DNA from: Chrysomallon squamiferum
Lineage: Eukaryota > Mollusca > Gastropoda > Neomphalida > Peltospiridae
Direction: 5' to 3'
Length of the DNA: 64,000 nucleotides
Assembly: GCA_012295275.1 (NCBI GenBank)
Contig: CM022671.1
Coordinates: forward strand, 6,546,227 to 6,610,226
Shown here one piece after another: positions 25,175 through 37,087 of this stretch. A program made the translations under genes and the position numbers. Every line of letters starts with the position of its first letter. Position 1 is the stretch's first letter. The notes under the pieces are model-generated. The model had not been told where the DNA came from. It saw only the letters and a program-made list of their open reading frames with translations, and searched no databases.

Positions 25175-28100
25175 TGTACACACTGTATTTATCATTTGGT
25201 TTAACAGTGACTCAGATGTTGAACTTTTCTCTGTGCAGTGTGTCATTATTAAAAAACATTATCCGTACATTGTCCAGATTATATAAACTACTTTGTGAAC
25301 TCCATGTCCAATACATCAGCAGTGACAGGGTAAGAAAAGAAAGTACTTATCGTGAACATTAGCACTGATAAAAACAAAGCTTGTTGTCAACATCAACCAC
25401 GCAGTAGTACTGTAAAGTCTGCTTAACAACATCATTACAAGATTAATTTTACATTATCAGGCACTAAATGTCAAACCACTACACTGATTAACTTTCACTC
25501 TTCTACCTGTGAATGTCATTATTCCGTTTTTGTCATTACATTTCTGTTTCTCAAGAAACTATCTTTAAAATATAATAATTTAAAAAAATAATAAGTATTA
25601 TTATAACAGATTGTTCTGGTTTTATTAACTGAAGATACAAAATGTTATTCACTGTATCTAATGACATTCACTCTTTTCTGCTGATAAATATTTATATTAT
25701 ACAAGGTCATGATGTGCATAATTATAACATTTTATTATCTATGAAATGAAAATGTAATGATTATATCTTTAAAAAAAAAAAAAAAAAAAAAACAGATAAC
25801 CAGTGGAACACAAATATTTGCAATTAAATATTTATTTACACATCATATTATCAAGACCCTTGGACTCTGTGGAACTAGTGATTCATCAAGAACCTGCAGC
25901 TGTCACTGATCATACATACATGAACAGAATTAACTTGCTCTAAGTATGTAATGTGTTTTCTCAAACAAGCAGAGCTGGAGAGAGAAGGGAAAAAAAAAAA
26001 AAATTATGCTGCATTACTCAGCAATTTATACAGATTTGTATGTGGCAAACTATCCCTGATATTTTCACTATATTAAGGCTATAAAATAAAAAGCTATCAC
26101 CATGGGGTGTAGAAAAGGAACAATTTTTTATTTGTTTTTTTTTCTCAGATTTTTTTCTTTTCTCTGCTCCGATTATTAAAAACAAACAGATAAATATTTT
26201 ATTATCCATAATTCTCTTCACAGTTTAGACTTTCAGATTTGTATTTAGCATATTTCTCTTTGAAACTTTCACTGTTGTATTTTAAAAAATATATATATTT
26301 CCGTGTCTTTAATTTTCTTTTTCTTTTTAATAACACTTGCAGTTCTCTCTCACACGCATGCACAAATCTCTCCTGTTTTATCTTTCCTAATATCTCTGAT
26401 ATAAACATATGTATCAATACAAGACAAGATGTAAAGAAGAGCTGTGATTACATTTCCTCATTACTTTCAGTGGTAATTCCAGATTAGCAACACAGTGCAG
26501 GTAAGTATCTCTTACCTGTCAGCCTTTGTTAGTGTACTATTATTTCAGAAATGTAAAAAGATACACTGTCATTCCCAACAGTAAAATATACATTGTCATC
26601 TTAACAGTAAAAAGATACACTGTCATTCCCAACAGTAAAATATACATTGTCATCTTAACAGTAAAAAGATACACTGTCATTCCCAACAGTAAAATATACA
26701 TTGTCATCTTAACAGTAAAAACATACACTGTCATCATAACAGTGAAAACATACACTGTCATAACAGTAAAAACATCCATACACTGTTAATTAAAACATTA
26801 ACTGTGATCCGAATGTACATCAGAAAACACTTATACAAATTAAAAACAAATTATATGCATAAATTCATCATAGCTGTGTAAATTTTAACATATATCACCT
26901 GTCCTCCCACACACTCCCACCAACAAACATAAACACAGACACAGTCACAGACAGACACACAGACATACCTCAAAAGTTGTTTGTGAAAGCTCTCCAGGAT
27001 GAGAATTGCCAGCATCAGAGGTGATTTCAATTTTCTGAAAAACAGAATTAAACATTATCTTCAAAAATAAAAACAATGAATATGAAACCTATATATGCAT
27101 TTATATATCTATATGTATGTGTGTATGTGTGTGTTGAAACCATTTAAAATTAAAATAATAATAAATTTTCACTCATATGCTCCAATAAAATAAATAAATA
27201 AATGATGATAACAAAGTTGATAAAAGGTTGATAACTGGCATAGTATTTAGAAGTAAGTTATTTTTACACATCTATGGATTAACTGAACTAAAAATTGCTC
27301 AAGGACAAATTACAAGGAAAAATGAAAGGTATGTAAACAATACTAACTATAAGATTTTTTTTCTTCTCAATTACTGTTGATTGTTATAGAATAATTTGTT
27401 TGTTTTTTGTTGCTTTTTTCCCTTTCTTTCCTTTTTTTCTGTGGTGTGGAATGGAGTACGTATATTTGTTACAAATAAATAAATATAAAACTGCAAGTAA
27501 TTTGAAACATAAAATGAGACAAACATTTAACAACTGATTAATCAGAACAATAGCAGCTGTGTTATTTAAAGCCCAGTCAGCAAACCTATCTTTAATGACT
27601 CTGTAACAAAATTATTCATCCATGATATGCACGTCACACATGGATGAACACTGTAATTGAGAACAAACTGTAATTCTGTCATTGTGAAAAGTTGGAGAGT
27701 GCAAAAATGTTCTCTTTCATTTGTAATAAATGAGAGATTTCTTAAGATATTTTTCATTTGTTTATTATAATTTTTATTTTTATTTGTAAAATGCTAGAAA
27801 AAAATTTAGTGCTTGTGCATGTGTGCAATCTAAACTACACACCTCAATATTTCTGTCAAGGGTCTAGGTGATCCCAAAAAAACATTAAAAATTATTTTAA
27901 AAAAAATGGCATTCTGTCAAGCATTCTCATATGATTTAAACAACTAATAATTAATAAACTATGTCAAATATATTCTAGAAGTTATAATTTGCCAATGTTG
28001 TTTATGATATAATCCAAGCTACTAGTAATTAATAAAATAAAGTATTTGCTGCACATCATTAATTACAGATGTGTCAGGTATTATGAAATGATCTAAACCA

Positions 28101-29727
28101 CTGGTAATTAATTAACAAAGTGTTTTATGAAAGTGTGTCAAGTACAACGACACTATCAAGTAGTTAAGTGTGATGTATTTGTCTGCTGTGGTTTGTCACA
28201 CGCTGATTTATTTACAAATCTCGCGAAGTCTGAATTTCAAACATCGTTCACAGTGAGAGCTACGTCTGAAGGTGGTCAACGAGGACGTCATTAAAAACAG
28301 GTAGTCAAACACTGACAAGCTGATTTCACAACTCAGTGTACACAGCAGCTGAACTGAACTGAACTTTATTTACACTCACGCCGTTGACTACAGCATGTGA
28401 AGATATATTCATACAGAATTTAACGTAACTGTAACAATACACTGAGTCTGGTTTATTCAGAGTGAAACTGTTGACAAAACAGAATAAGGCTCTGGCTTTT
28501 TTACCATATGAAAAGAATGTGCATGTGTATGAATAATAGTAATAACAATAATAACGCATTGCTGCTGATTAAAAAAAGGAATAATATATATATATAAACA
28601 AATTTTTTAAATAATTTAAAAAAAAATTAATTAATAATAATGAAAGGCAAATATTTTATTATAAAAGTCAAATTTATTTTTTCTGTTCACAATTTATTTA
28701 AAAAATAATGATATTTAAATAATGTTATAAAAAGTTCAGTTAAACAAAAATGTTTGTACTTTATAACTTCTAACAAGTTATAATAAACAACTAAATAAAC
28801 AACAGTGAAAAAAAAATGCAGTTAAAAGTTTCATAAGTGGAAGATGAATATGTATGTAGGTAATGAATTTTAATGATTGATGTAAATGTTGGTAGAATCA
28901 GAAAGTAAATTTATTATTCTTTTTGGAAACTGACATCCCCCAAAAACTATATATTTATATATTTGTTTTTAAATTAAAATTTATATATCTGTTCAGCATT
29001 TTGCCATAACAAATAAAAATAATGAAAATGTTGAATTTTTGCTCAGTGTTATAAAATGAAAATAGATATATGAATGCTTACAAAATTAATAATAAAGAAA
29101 TTCTTTAAGATATTTTTTTTATAGATATTTAAAATACAAAATAGGAATAAGGCATTTTAAAATTAATTCTGATACACAGATCATGAAGAAAAATTACTCT
29201 CTAAACATATATCAATGACTAAAATTTATATCAGACCATGAATTTATTATTTATTTGTTATTATTTTGAATCATACTTCATAATTATAATAATATTGGTA
29301 ATAAACTAATATTCTGTATTAATAAAGTAGTCTATTACAGAAAAGTCAGGAAAAAATCGGTTAATCATAACGTGGTAAATAAACGAAATAAAACTATAAT
29401 TAAATTTAATAACTAAAAGTTAATATATATAATAATAATATATATAATAAATGTGTTTGTCCCAACGACAAAAGCAAAATAAACAATTAAAAAGTTTAAT
29501 AAGTGTTTTAAACCTGAATGTAAGTTAAACTGAATTTTTACAATTCATTCTTTTCAATTAATTCACGAAGTGAAAAAGAAAATAATTACACTTACCTCAA
29601 AAAGTTTTATTAAAGAGGCATTGTATGCTTTCGATGACATAGAATGCCGTTTTGACTTTTCAAATCCGCTTCCACGTCGGTGAATAACATCGGCATTTTC
29701 GTGACCACTGCCGTGCTGGTTTCCCAT
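19336..29727 (-). CDS. MEAK7: TLDc-domain protein, MEAK7-like (mTOR-associated, lysosomal)
   Basis: MEAK7 (KIAA1609/TLDC1; worm EAK-7) binds lysosomal membranes and promotes an alternative mTOR signal. Twelve predicted exons join with agreeing phases: 29727-29596, 27034-26969, 24811-24610, 24105-23993, 23593-23462, 23196-23023, 22744-22674, 22035-21937, 21382-21309, 20995-20841, 20429-20337 and 19431-19336. The product is about 468 residues (human MEAK7 456). The start MGNQHGSGH is a plausible N-myristoylation signal, as in MEAK7. Residues 67-215 form a helical, EF-hand-like region. A TLDc domain spans about 280-410: LYSSSDHGLSMNRF, SYHGPTIMLVLFEGRNLYCI, KYGGKECMLLQISP and HKVEVWGCGG. The C-terminal NPDKQILEWGGIKGGHS aligns with the human tail, which favours MEAK7 over other TLDc proteins such as OXR1/NCOA7 (those end at VEVW). 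AATAAA overlaps the stop codon. Confidence 0.88.
19720..20330. repeat. ~20-bp minisatellite in the last TLDc intron
   Basis: Roughly 25-30 degenerate copies of a unit like GTGTTTATATAAAAGTGTAACT fill most of the intron between the exons at 20429-20337 and 19431-19336. Spacing is 19-24 bases. Copies are more regular in the right half. The array stops just before the donor of the 20337 exon. Confidence 0.85.
20502..20645. repeat. GT and CA dinucleotide tracts in a TLDc intron
   Basis: (GT)n at about 20502-20540 and a shorter (CA)n at about 20625-20645 lie in the same small intron. They have opposite strand sense and could pair in the transcript. Confidence 0.8.
21003..21155. repeat. ~48-bp tandem repeat with poly(A) cores
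   Basis: Four copies of GAAATAATG plus 12-15 A plus TTAAGTTATACAAGTAAA lie in the TLDc intron directly upstream (in transcript sense) of the exon at 20995-20841. Copy-to-copy differences are almost only in A-run length, so the array is young. Confidence 0.85.
22030..22330. repeat. ~52-bp minisatellite carrying copies of a 3' splice site
   Basis: The unit holds AAAATCTGTTATAATAAAAA, then CAAATTTAAAACATACATAA and CTAAAACTATT. It recurs at about 22031, 22083, 22136, 22188 and 22267, with a decayed copy near 22316. The first copy overlaps the real acceptor of the TLDc exon that starts at 22035 (transcript ATTATGACAG|ATTTT). Each later copy carries ATTATAACAG|ATTTTT or a near match, so the intron holds several look-alike acceptors. 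Confidence 0.8.
24981..25172. repeat. ATT, AT and CA microsatellite cluster in a TLDc intron
   Basis: (ATT)n at about 25012-25064, then AT-rich spacer, (AT)n at about 25136-25160 and a short (AC)n to about 25172. An open frame here is poly-leucine and is not a gene. The remaining intron sequence (24812-26968) is AT-rich with no recognised feature apart from the tandem repeat near 26.6 kb. Confidence 0.85.
26550..26785. repeat. 54-bp tandem repeat in a TLDc intron
   Basis: Three near-perfect units of about 54 bases (AAAGATACACTGTCATTCCC, AACAGTAAAATATACATTGT, CATCTTAACAGT) are followed by shorter decayed units with AACAGTAAAAACATACACTG. Because 54 is divisible by three, reading frames stay open on both strands and give false repeat proteins of about 80 residues. 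Confidence 0.9.
27035..29595. other. First intron of the TLDc gene
   Basis: About 2.5 kb and mostly AT-rich. The part at about 28140-28560 has more balanced composition and several CG dinucleotides (for example ACGTCTGAAGGTGGTCAACG), unlike its surroundings. It could be an old insertion or a regulatory element near the promoter. I recognise no coding exon in it. Confidence 0.5.
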
Positions 29728-30119
29728 TTTTGTTTGAAACCACGGTATTTAGAAACTAACTACAATGAAATAATCTTTCATTTCTCACTGTTTATGGGCT
29801 AGGCGCTCTGATTCGCTTGTATCTGTACCATTTATCACGTTTAACACTCCTGAACCGGAAGTAAAATATTAACTGCGGAAATCACGAAGTAATCACCAAT
29901 GAAATTATTATCCAAACAACTAATTTCTCGAAAATTAAAAATTAAAAATCTTTTTTATTATTATTATTCTATGCATAGAACTTGATAAAAATTATTTCAC
30001 GGGGGAAAAAAAATGTTTTGTTACTTTGGTCTGTTTAAATTAATTACTGTTAAAGATTATAATTTGTCGTCATGTGTTTCTTGTATTAAACGATGATTGT
30101 GAGCGAGTTAATCCAGTGC

Positions 30120-30205
30120 CAGTTCTTTGGGTCACTCTTACTAATTAGCAACATTCCCATAGACAGGAGAGCACATACCATATGTGGTCTTCAATGAAGT
30201 AGTTA
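30120..30205. repeat. Dispersed repeat fragment, copy A
   Basis: ATTAGCAACATTCCCATAGA, CAGGAGAGCACATACCA and flanks match the segment at about 63225-63300, which has ATTAGCAACAT, TTCCCATAAACAGAAGAGCA and CATATCA. The second copy has about 20 extra bases in the middle. No family was recognised. Confidence 0.55.
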
Positions 30206-30904
30206 TTATTTATTTATTTATCATCTTCATCATCATTGCTACTACTGTTAATATTTTAATATGGAATGATTATCATATCATAGCAAAACATTGCAGCTTG
30301 CATTATATGTGATCGTATAGTTATGTATATATAGTGCTTTCAAAAAGTGATTTAACAATGATCAGAAGAAAAAAAGAAAATCCAACAGAAATTCATGCAT
30401 CATTCAAGTACAGCAGATTAAAATTATACTGACACACTCAGAACACAGACACAACATACATATATACATATTCACATACACACATACACACAACACACAC
30501 ACTTGTGAGTCAGTATCTTCTGTCTGTCCGACATAACCACTGAAGCAGAAAAATCATTATGGAACAGAGGCAGTATACTGGAGCAGATTTGAGAGGTGAG
30601 GTCATACACCACCAATAACGCAGCAATCAGTTCAAGCAATCACCATACACAGTTACAATAAACACTTTATCAAGGAATGATCCTGCTGTCGTGAGAACTG
30701 AAGTAAATTCACTATCATTTGTTCAAAGTCACACAAAGTATATATGAAATTATTTTAATTTATCTTAATTATAATAACTAGAAGGATACACATAGTAAAT
30801 TGTATTTTCTCTGCAAGCACTGTCTTATTTTCAACCAGTTATCTTTATAGGTTGAGATTACAGATGTTAGATGTTTAGAAGATAGAATTTAGTGGGGTTT
30901 TTTC

Positions 30905-30985
30905 AGACAGGTAATAACAGGACTTGAACCCAGAAGATACTAGACTCAGGATCAGTGACTTAACCACAGAATGACACATGTTGGT
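30905..30985 (-). mobile_element. tRNA-derived SINE remnant
   Basis: Read on the minus strand, this contains TGTGGTTAAGTCACTG, resembling a tRNA A box/D arm. It is followed about 30 bases later by GGGTTCAAGTCC, a good B box. In between is ATCCTGAGTCTAGTATC, like an anticodon arm. Arms do not pair well enough for a functional tRNA and no intact acceptor stem is visible, so a SINE head is the better reading. Confidence 0.55.
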
Positions 30986-32787
30986 TTCCATCATAAATTG
31001 TCACCCTTAGCTCATTTAAATAGTTGACCCAGAAATCAGCCATGCATAAAATGATCTAACATTTTAAAGTTCAACCTGAAAACCGATACACACCTTTTGT
31101 TAGATCATAAGTGAAAATACGTTTTTTACTGAACTGAAAAACTGGTTACTTGTTTTATTAGGTCAGATACAGTATCCAGAGAATAAAAATAAATTATATA
31201 CATACATGTCTGATACATATATGATTGTGCATCTGTGTATCTGTGTGTGTGAGTTTATGTGCTTGTACATATGCATTTTATATAATAAACACAGATATAA
31301 ACTTGGTTTGTGAAATTTACAATTAGGTTCATTTAGAGATGAATGTGACAGGTGTAAAAACAGATATGTATAAATTATAAATAAAATAATGGAATTATTT
31401 CTGCTTTATTTTTTTTTAAATGTTGTTAATTTCATATGTGACTAATGTTATTTTTAACACACACACACACACACAAACACCTTTAACAGTCGAGCACATT
31501 AAAATCCCTCAAGCATGTCAACTTTATCAGATTTATCTACCTACACACTAATCCTGGTGGTGGATTCTGACTTGTTCATACACTGCATACAGTAAATGTA
31601 AATTTAGGAATTAAAAAATAACAAAAAATAACAAAAAACAAAACAAACAGCATTGATAGTGGTGTTTATATAATTTTTGCTTTCTACAAGTCATAAATAA
31701 TAAAATTATTTGATGAAGATAAATAATGCTTAAATATGTGTGTGTGTGTCTGTGTGTTTGTCAATAATTAACACATAAATCTAAAAAAAAGGTCAAGGGT
31801 TTTGAGTTTATGTCATTACTGTTAATGATGCATTTTGGGATTGCTTTATACATTTAAGGATTCCTTAACAAATAATGTTCTTACTCAGAAAACATAAAAA
31901 TAAACATAATCATTGAGTGAAATAATCATTGTGTTAACATACAATAATGAAACTTTTACTCTTTTAAATCTTAGGTTTTAATTTCTTTAAACAAAATTTA
32001 AAAAAATAAAGTATGATAAAAAATTAATACAAATACTAATACTAATAAAATATATATATATATATAATAATAATAATTACTTTATAATCTTTCAAGAGAA
32101 TATGGAACATAGTAAAAAATAATAATGCAACATTTAAAAATAAGAAACAAATTTTCAGATTGTGAATAAATTTATTTTTCAAAAAGAAAGTGTACACACA
32201 AAAATAAAAATAAAACCCTGAGTAGCTATGTCTACCATTTTGTATTTTATAATGAGTGTATAAAATAATATTGTGTGTTAGAAAAAAATTTCAAATGCAA
32301 GTTAAGCTGTGTTTGTGCCTTCCCTGAATTTATCTCTGAGAGGTGAATCGGTTAATATATTAATTAATATATGTATATATACAAAAATCTAAAAATCTAA
32401 AAATCTAAAAATACTTTTTAAATATAATTTTTTCAATAATCATCACATAACAAAATACAAAAAAAAAAAAAAAAAAAAAAAAGCACTTAAAAAAATAAAA
32501 GTGAATGAAAAGTCTCTAAACAAATGTTTTTATGTATAACAAAAAAAACAATCATAAAAGCAATAAAAATAAAATTTAGTTCATTACATATTTTGTATTA
32601 AAATGCAAAAGTATCAAAATAACATCCCATAAATTTAAGTAGAATGCAAAACTGAATTTAGTTTCCATTAGATTCTGTCAATATCTAGGGCAGCCATTTT
32701 GTATTTTCCAACAACGACATCTCATTTACAACTCTAATGTTCTAATTCTAATGTTCACATTAACATGGCAGCCATTTAAAAGTCCAT

Positions 32788-33753
32788 CTATCGCTTTATG
32801 AACGTGAAGTCAGCCGGGCAGTCTGGAATCATCAACATTTCATACTTCTGACCCATCTTCCCATGATGCCACTGCACGTGATATTTTCTCAAAATCTTTG
32901 CCAACATGACATAGATTTCTTGTTCAGCAAAGCGCCGACCTGCAGATAAACAAAATGATAAGACAAAAAACTAAGATACAGATATAGATATGGCAACTTG
33001 GTGCTAAATAGGTAGAAAATGGTAGGTCAGAGGTCAGAAACTCTTGTCAACAGGGTCAAGAGGTCACCTCTATCAGAAGACGACACATCACATTTGTATA
33101 CAGAGGTAACAATTGTTATTACCACTGAGGAGAACTGAACCTATGATCTGTGACATTCTACAACAAGTATGTTACATACACATTTACTCCAGAAAGGTTA
33201 AAAAAAGAAGTTCTGGGAAACCTCACCTGCACACATCCTCACTCCATGACCAAATGGAGTGAGCAGGTATGGATGAACACTCTCTGCTAACCCCTTTCTC
33301 AGCCATCTTTCTGGTAGAAAACTTTCAGGGTCAACAAAATACTCTGGATTTTTGAATTGTACAAAGTTGTTCAGCATTACATGTGTAAAAAAAAAAAAAA
33401 AAAAAAAAACCCAGTATACAGAACAGTTGTCAGAGATAATCTGTCTTTAAACAGTTTGAAAAGTCCTTTTCCAGTCTCACATTACTGCTATTCACAATTT
33501 TAATTTTGCTGTACTCTAACTAATTTTGTGATATTTCAGTAAATATCTGTTTTCATATTCAACTACACAAAATTAGGTTTGAACTCATTTCTATCCAGAG
33601 TACCATTTTATCATTTCCATCTCACATTTTATATATCTGCCTATCTATCTACCTTTGTACCAACCCATCTATGCCTGCTGCCAACCATCTCAACATTTTT
33701 CCTTCAACCCACCTTCCCACCTATCTGTCTCTGTGTCTCTGTCTACCTACATT

Positions 33754-33796
<43 letters not shown>

Positions 33797-35519
33797 TTTT
33801 TTTTGTATGAATGTAACCTAAGAAGATAATGAATATTGTTGCACACATTACTTTATCTTCTTACCCCAGCAGGCATCTGATACCCTCCAATGACAACATT
33901 TTTCTGTAGAATCCGGGATATCTCCAAGCCAATTGGGAAAATTCTAAAATACAAAATCTCCTATAAATTAAATTTTATAAAACATAATTACTTTTGATAA
34001 ATACAAGGCTATGCATCAGTCTGTTAAGGAAACTGGGAAGATTAGCAAACATTACAGAAAATACAAATATTGTCTGTCATCCATCTCTGGTTTCCACATG
34101 CTGGACTTGTTAATTTTAATCTTTAAACAAACTCTTCTTATGTCTCATAAAAACATGGTGACAGTTACACTTTAGATAAACATTATGTCACACAAAATGT
34201 TATGTGAAAATGAGAAAACTTAAGATGTTTCATACACAAAACAAACACGCTAATCGGTTAGTTCAAGATGAGTGCGACAACTGATTTTTTAAATTCAGTT
34301 TATCCAAACTGACACTGATTAGCAGCAAACGGTCTTTTGTGCGCACCTTCTCATAGGCTGCAAAGTGTGTTATAAGCCAGAGTGTGAGTAGGACCGTGAC
34401 AGGAAACAGTCTGATAGTGTACAGAGGAGTGGTGATTTTGTTACCCACCAAATGACAGGAAATGTTTACACCTACGAGTCTGAACTCATCTGTGACCTTT
34501 ACAAGAATTAACAGAAATATTTAAAATATGAATTTAACCTGAATGTTTCCTTCACACAAGCTTTCAGATAGTTGAGCTGATTAATGGTGTCTGCTGTCAT
34601 TGCTTTGTCATCTGCTACTACTGAGTTTATTTCTTCCAGAACCTTCTCCTGGATTTCTGGGTTGGTGGCCAATGTGTACAGATTAAAAAGTAATGCTGGT
34701 ACAGTCTAAGATAAAACGAAAATAAATAAATAAGTAAATAAATAAATAAATAAAGTAAAGTAAAGAAAAAAAAAAATGAATTCAACTTTAAATGCAAAAT
34801 ACAATGGTACCGTAACTTACGAGTGCCCTAACTTAAGAGTTTTTCGAGTTATGAGCTGTCACCCAGACGATTTTTAGCTTTGAGATGTGAGCCAAAATCT
34901 GTGTTATGAGCAAGCTTTAAATATGCTGCCACTAGTTGGCGCAACGAACAACACAACATCTGGCCAGCATCCTGTGTCTCACTTGTTTACTTCACATGGT
35001 TACCTCGCTGCTGAAGCATCTTTGTTGTATTGTGTTTGTGTTTTGTGTAGTAGTTTGGCAAATTTCTTATTTCTGACCATTGATCCTAAGTAAGTGAGTA
35101 CAAACAACAGTGCCAAGAAGCAGCAGATGATGTCCATTGAATTAAAGTTTGAATTCATAGAAAAACATGGTGTGTGTGTAGTCGACTTGGCTAGCCAGTA
35201 CAAGAATAGTGCTTCTAAGATATGTACAATACTGAAGCTGAAGGAGTAGGTATAAGGCTGTAACTCCAGCCAAAGGCATTAAAATAATTGGTACAAAACC
35301 AATTTATTTCTTTACATTCTCTTTTACTTTGTTTTTATACAATATTTGTCATTTAAAAACACTTTACAAAAAAAATTAAAATGACGTGGTTTTGAGGGGC
35401 TGGAACAGATTAATGGTATTTTAATTAATTTCAGTTGGGAAAATTGGTTTTCTATATCAGCAAATTGAGATACAAGCTCTGTCATGGAACAACTTAAACT
35501 CATAAGTCAAGGTACCACC

Positions 35520-35574
<55 letters not shown>

Positions 35575-37026
35575 TAGTAAAAAAAAAATAATAATAACAA
35601 TAACAATAACAACAATAATAATAACAACAACAATAAAATAATAATAAGTATCAAAATATTTTTACTGTGAAGATATAAAAAAATAATAATCATCAATCAA
35701 ACAGATACTATGGTTATTTCAAACTCACAGTTCTGAGTCCATCAGCAAACAGGGACAGACAGATGATACTGACATCTTTAAAGTCAAGTTCTGGGCGAGA
35801 CATCAAGTATGACACAAACTTGTAATGGTCAACCTTCAACTGACCTTTGTCCAGCAGACATTTCATTTCAGAAACACACTGGTCAAGCCAATTATGACCT
35901 TTGCTGTAATAAGTAACTTTATGTTTTAACAGCACTAATTAATTGACAATTAAGCAAATTATTAATCAATTCTTCTAGCCAAATTTTACTGCTAATAATA
36001 AATTACCATCATTGTTAATCAAATGTTTTGAAATCTCATTAAACAAAAATTCTTTCTGATGATTATTTCTAATTGAAAGTAATTTCTTCGAAATTTATTT
36101 AGCGAAATAAAACCTCCAAGTTTTTCAAGGTCATCTCGATTCTTGAACATCATTTTATGGAAGAACTTGCCTGAAAAAATAATCTTCTGCCTCAAGGAGT
36201 TTTTTCCAATTTGGTGTAGGGAATATCCTGTATATGGGCAGTGAGTATTTGAGTTTTGTAGACAAAGCAAAGAGAGCAGCATTGGCGTCCACCATTTTTT
36301 GTCCTTCTTCTGAGTTCTCTCCAGTAACGTACCCTAAACGTTTCCCAAAGCATGTTACAGCTGAAGCTAAGAGCAGATACATTTCTGTGAGAAGAAACAT
36401 CCAGGATAAAAAAAAAAAAATTATTTCTGCTGAAACAAGATTTTTAATTTTTGTAACATTTTATTAGTTGGTTAGTTTTTAAATGTTAAAAAATATATCA
36501 GCTAAAAAAGTGTTATTTTAATTTCTTTTTAACCAGTGTTTAATAAATTATATTCTGTCTTGAAAAGAATCTGCTGATTCTTGTTAAACAGGATCCTTAA
36601 ACTGCTAGGAGAAATTTATTTGAATGTGTAAAACAATTGTACTTATAAATTTTTTATACCTTATCCGAGATCTGTATGGTTGTAACACAAATATAATCAA
36701 TACTGATTGAACTAATATAAAATTAAAATAATGCCTTGCATATTTAAAATGTTAACATTATAATGACATTTGAAATTCTGATTCTTATTAATATGAATAA
36801 ATATGAATTTAAGACACATGAGATATTCTTTTCATCAGATTGTATAGTTGAAAAAATTACAGATCGTTTCTAAACTCTGATTAATCATATCTGTGTTAAT
36901 GTGTAAATAGTGACAATGACACTGAATTAAATAAAGAAGAAAATAAATAAATAATTAAATAATAAAAAACAATTCATGATGATAATAATAATAGTAATAA
37001 TATTATATTAATAATAATAATAATAT

Positions 37027-37087
<61 letters not shown>

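Larger units (their letters stand above)
29728..32787. other. Intergenic DNA: TLDc promoter side and P450 3' flank
   Basis: Both neighbours are on the minus strand. Bases next to 29728 should hold the TLDc promoter and 5' UTR (no TATA box seen). The right end should be P450 3' UTR, with a possible poly(A) signal AATAAA on the minus strand near 32167. SINE-like and dispersed repeat fragments are listed separately. The rest is AT-rich with poly(A) runs near 32459-32481. Confidence 0.6.

Noticed and set aside
25000-25362. 120-codon frame starting with poly-leucine
   Set aside because: Produced by an (ATT)n microsatellite and adjoining AT/CA tracts inside a TLDc intron.
26526-26789. Open frames on both strands encoding repeat peptides (VKRYTVIPNSKIYIVILT and reverse)
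   Set aside because: The 54-bp tandem repeat has a length divisible by three, so the frames stay open by chance. It lies in an intron and has no coding-like composition.
30905-30985. Functional tRNA gene on the minus strand
   Set aside because: A- and B-box-like stretches exist but the arms do not pair well and no acceptor stem is seen, so a SINE remnant fits better.
34887-35093. 68-codon frame at the left of the Tigger-like element
   Set aside because: Lies in the element's untranslated leader and does not match transposase. The recognisable transposase start follows it in another frame.
36373-36400. Upstream acceptor at 36385 for the P450 exon (adding MYLLLA)
   Set aside because: It would create a TAA codon at the junction with the previous exon. 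The acceptor giving a start at 36366 yields WSLESSAVTCFGKRLG, which matches family spacing.
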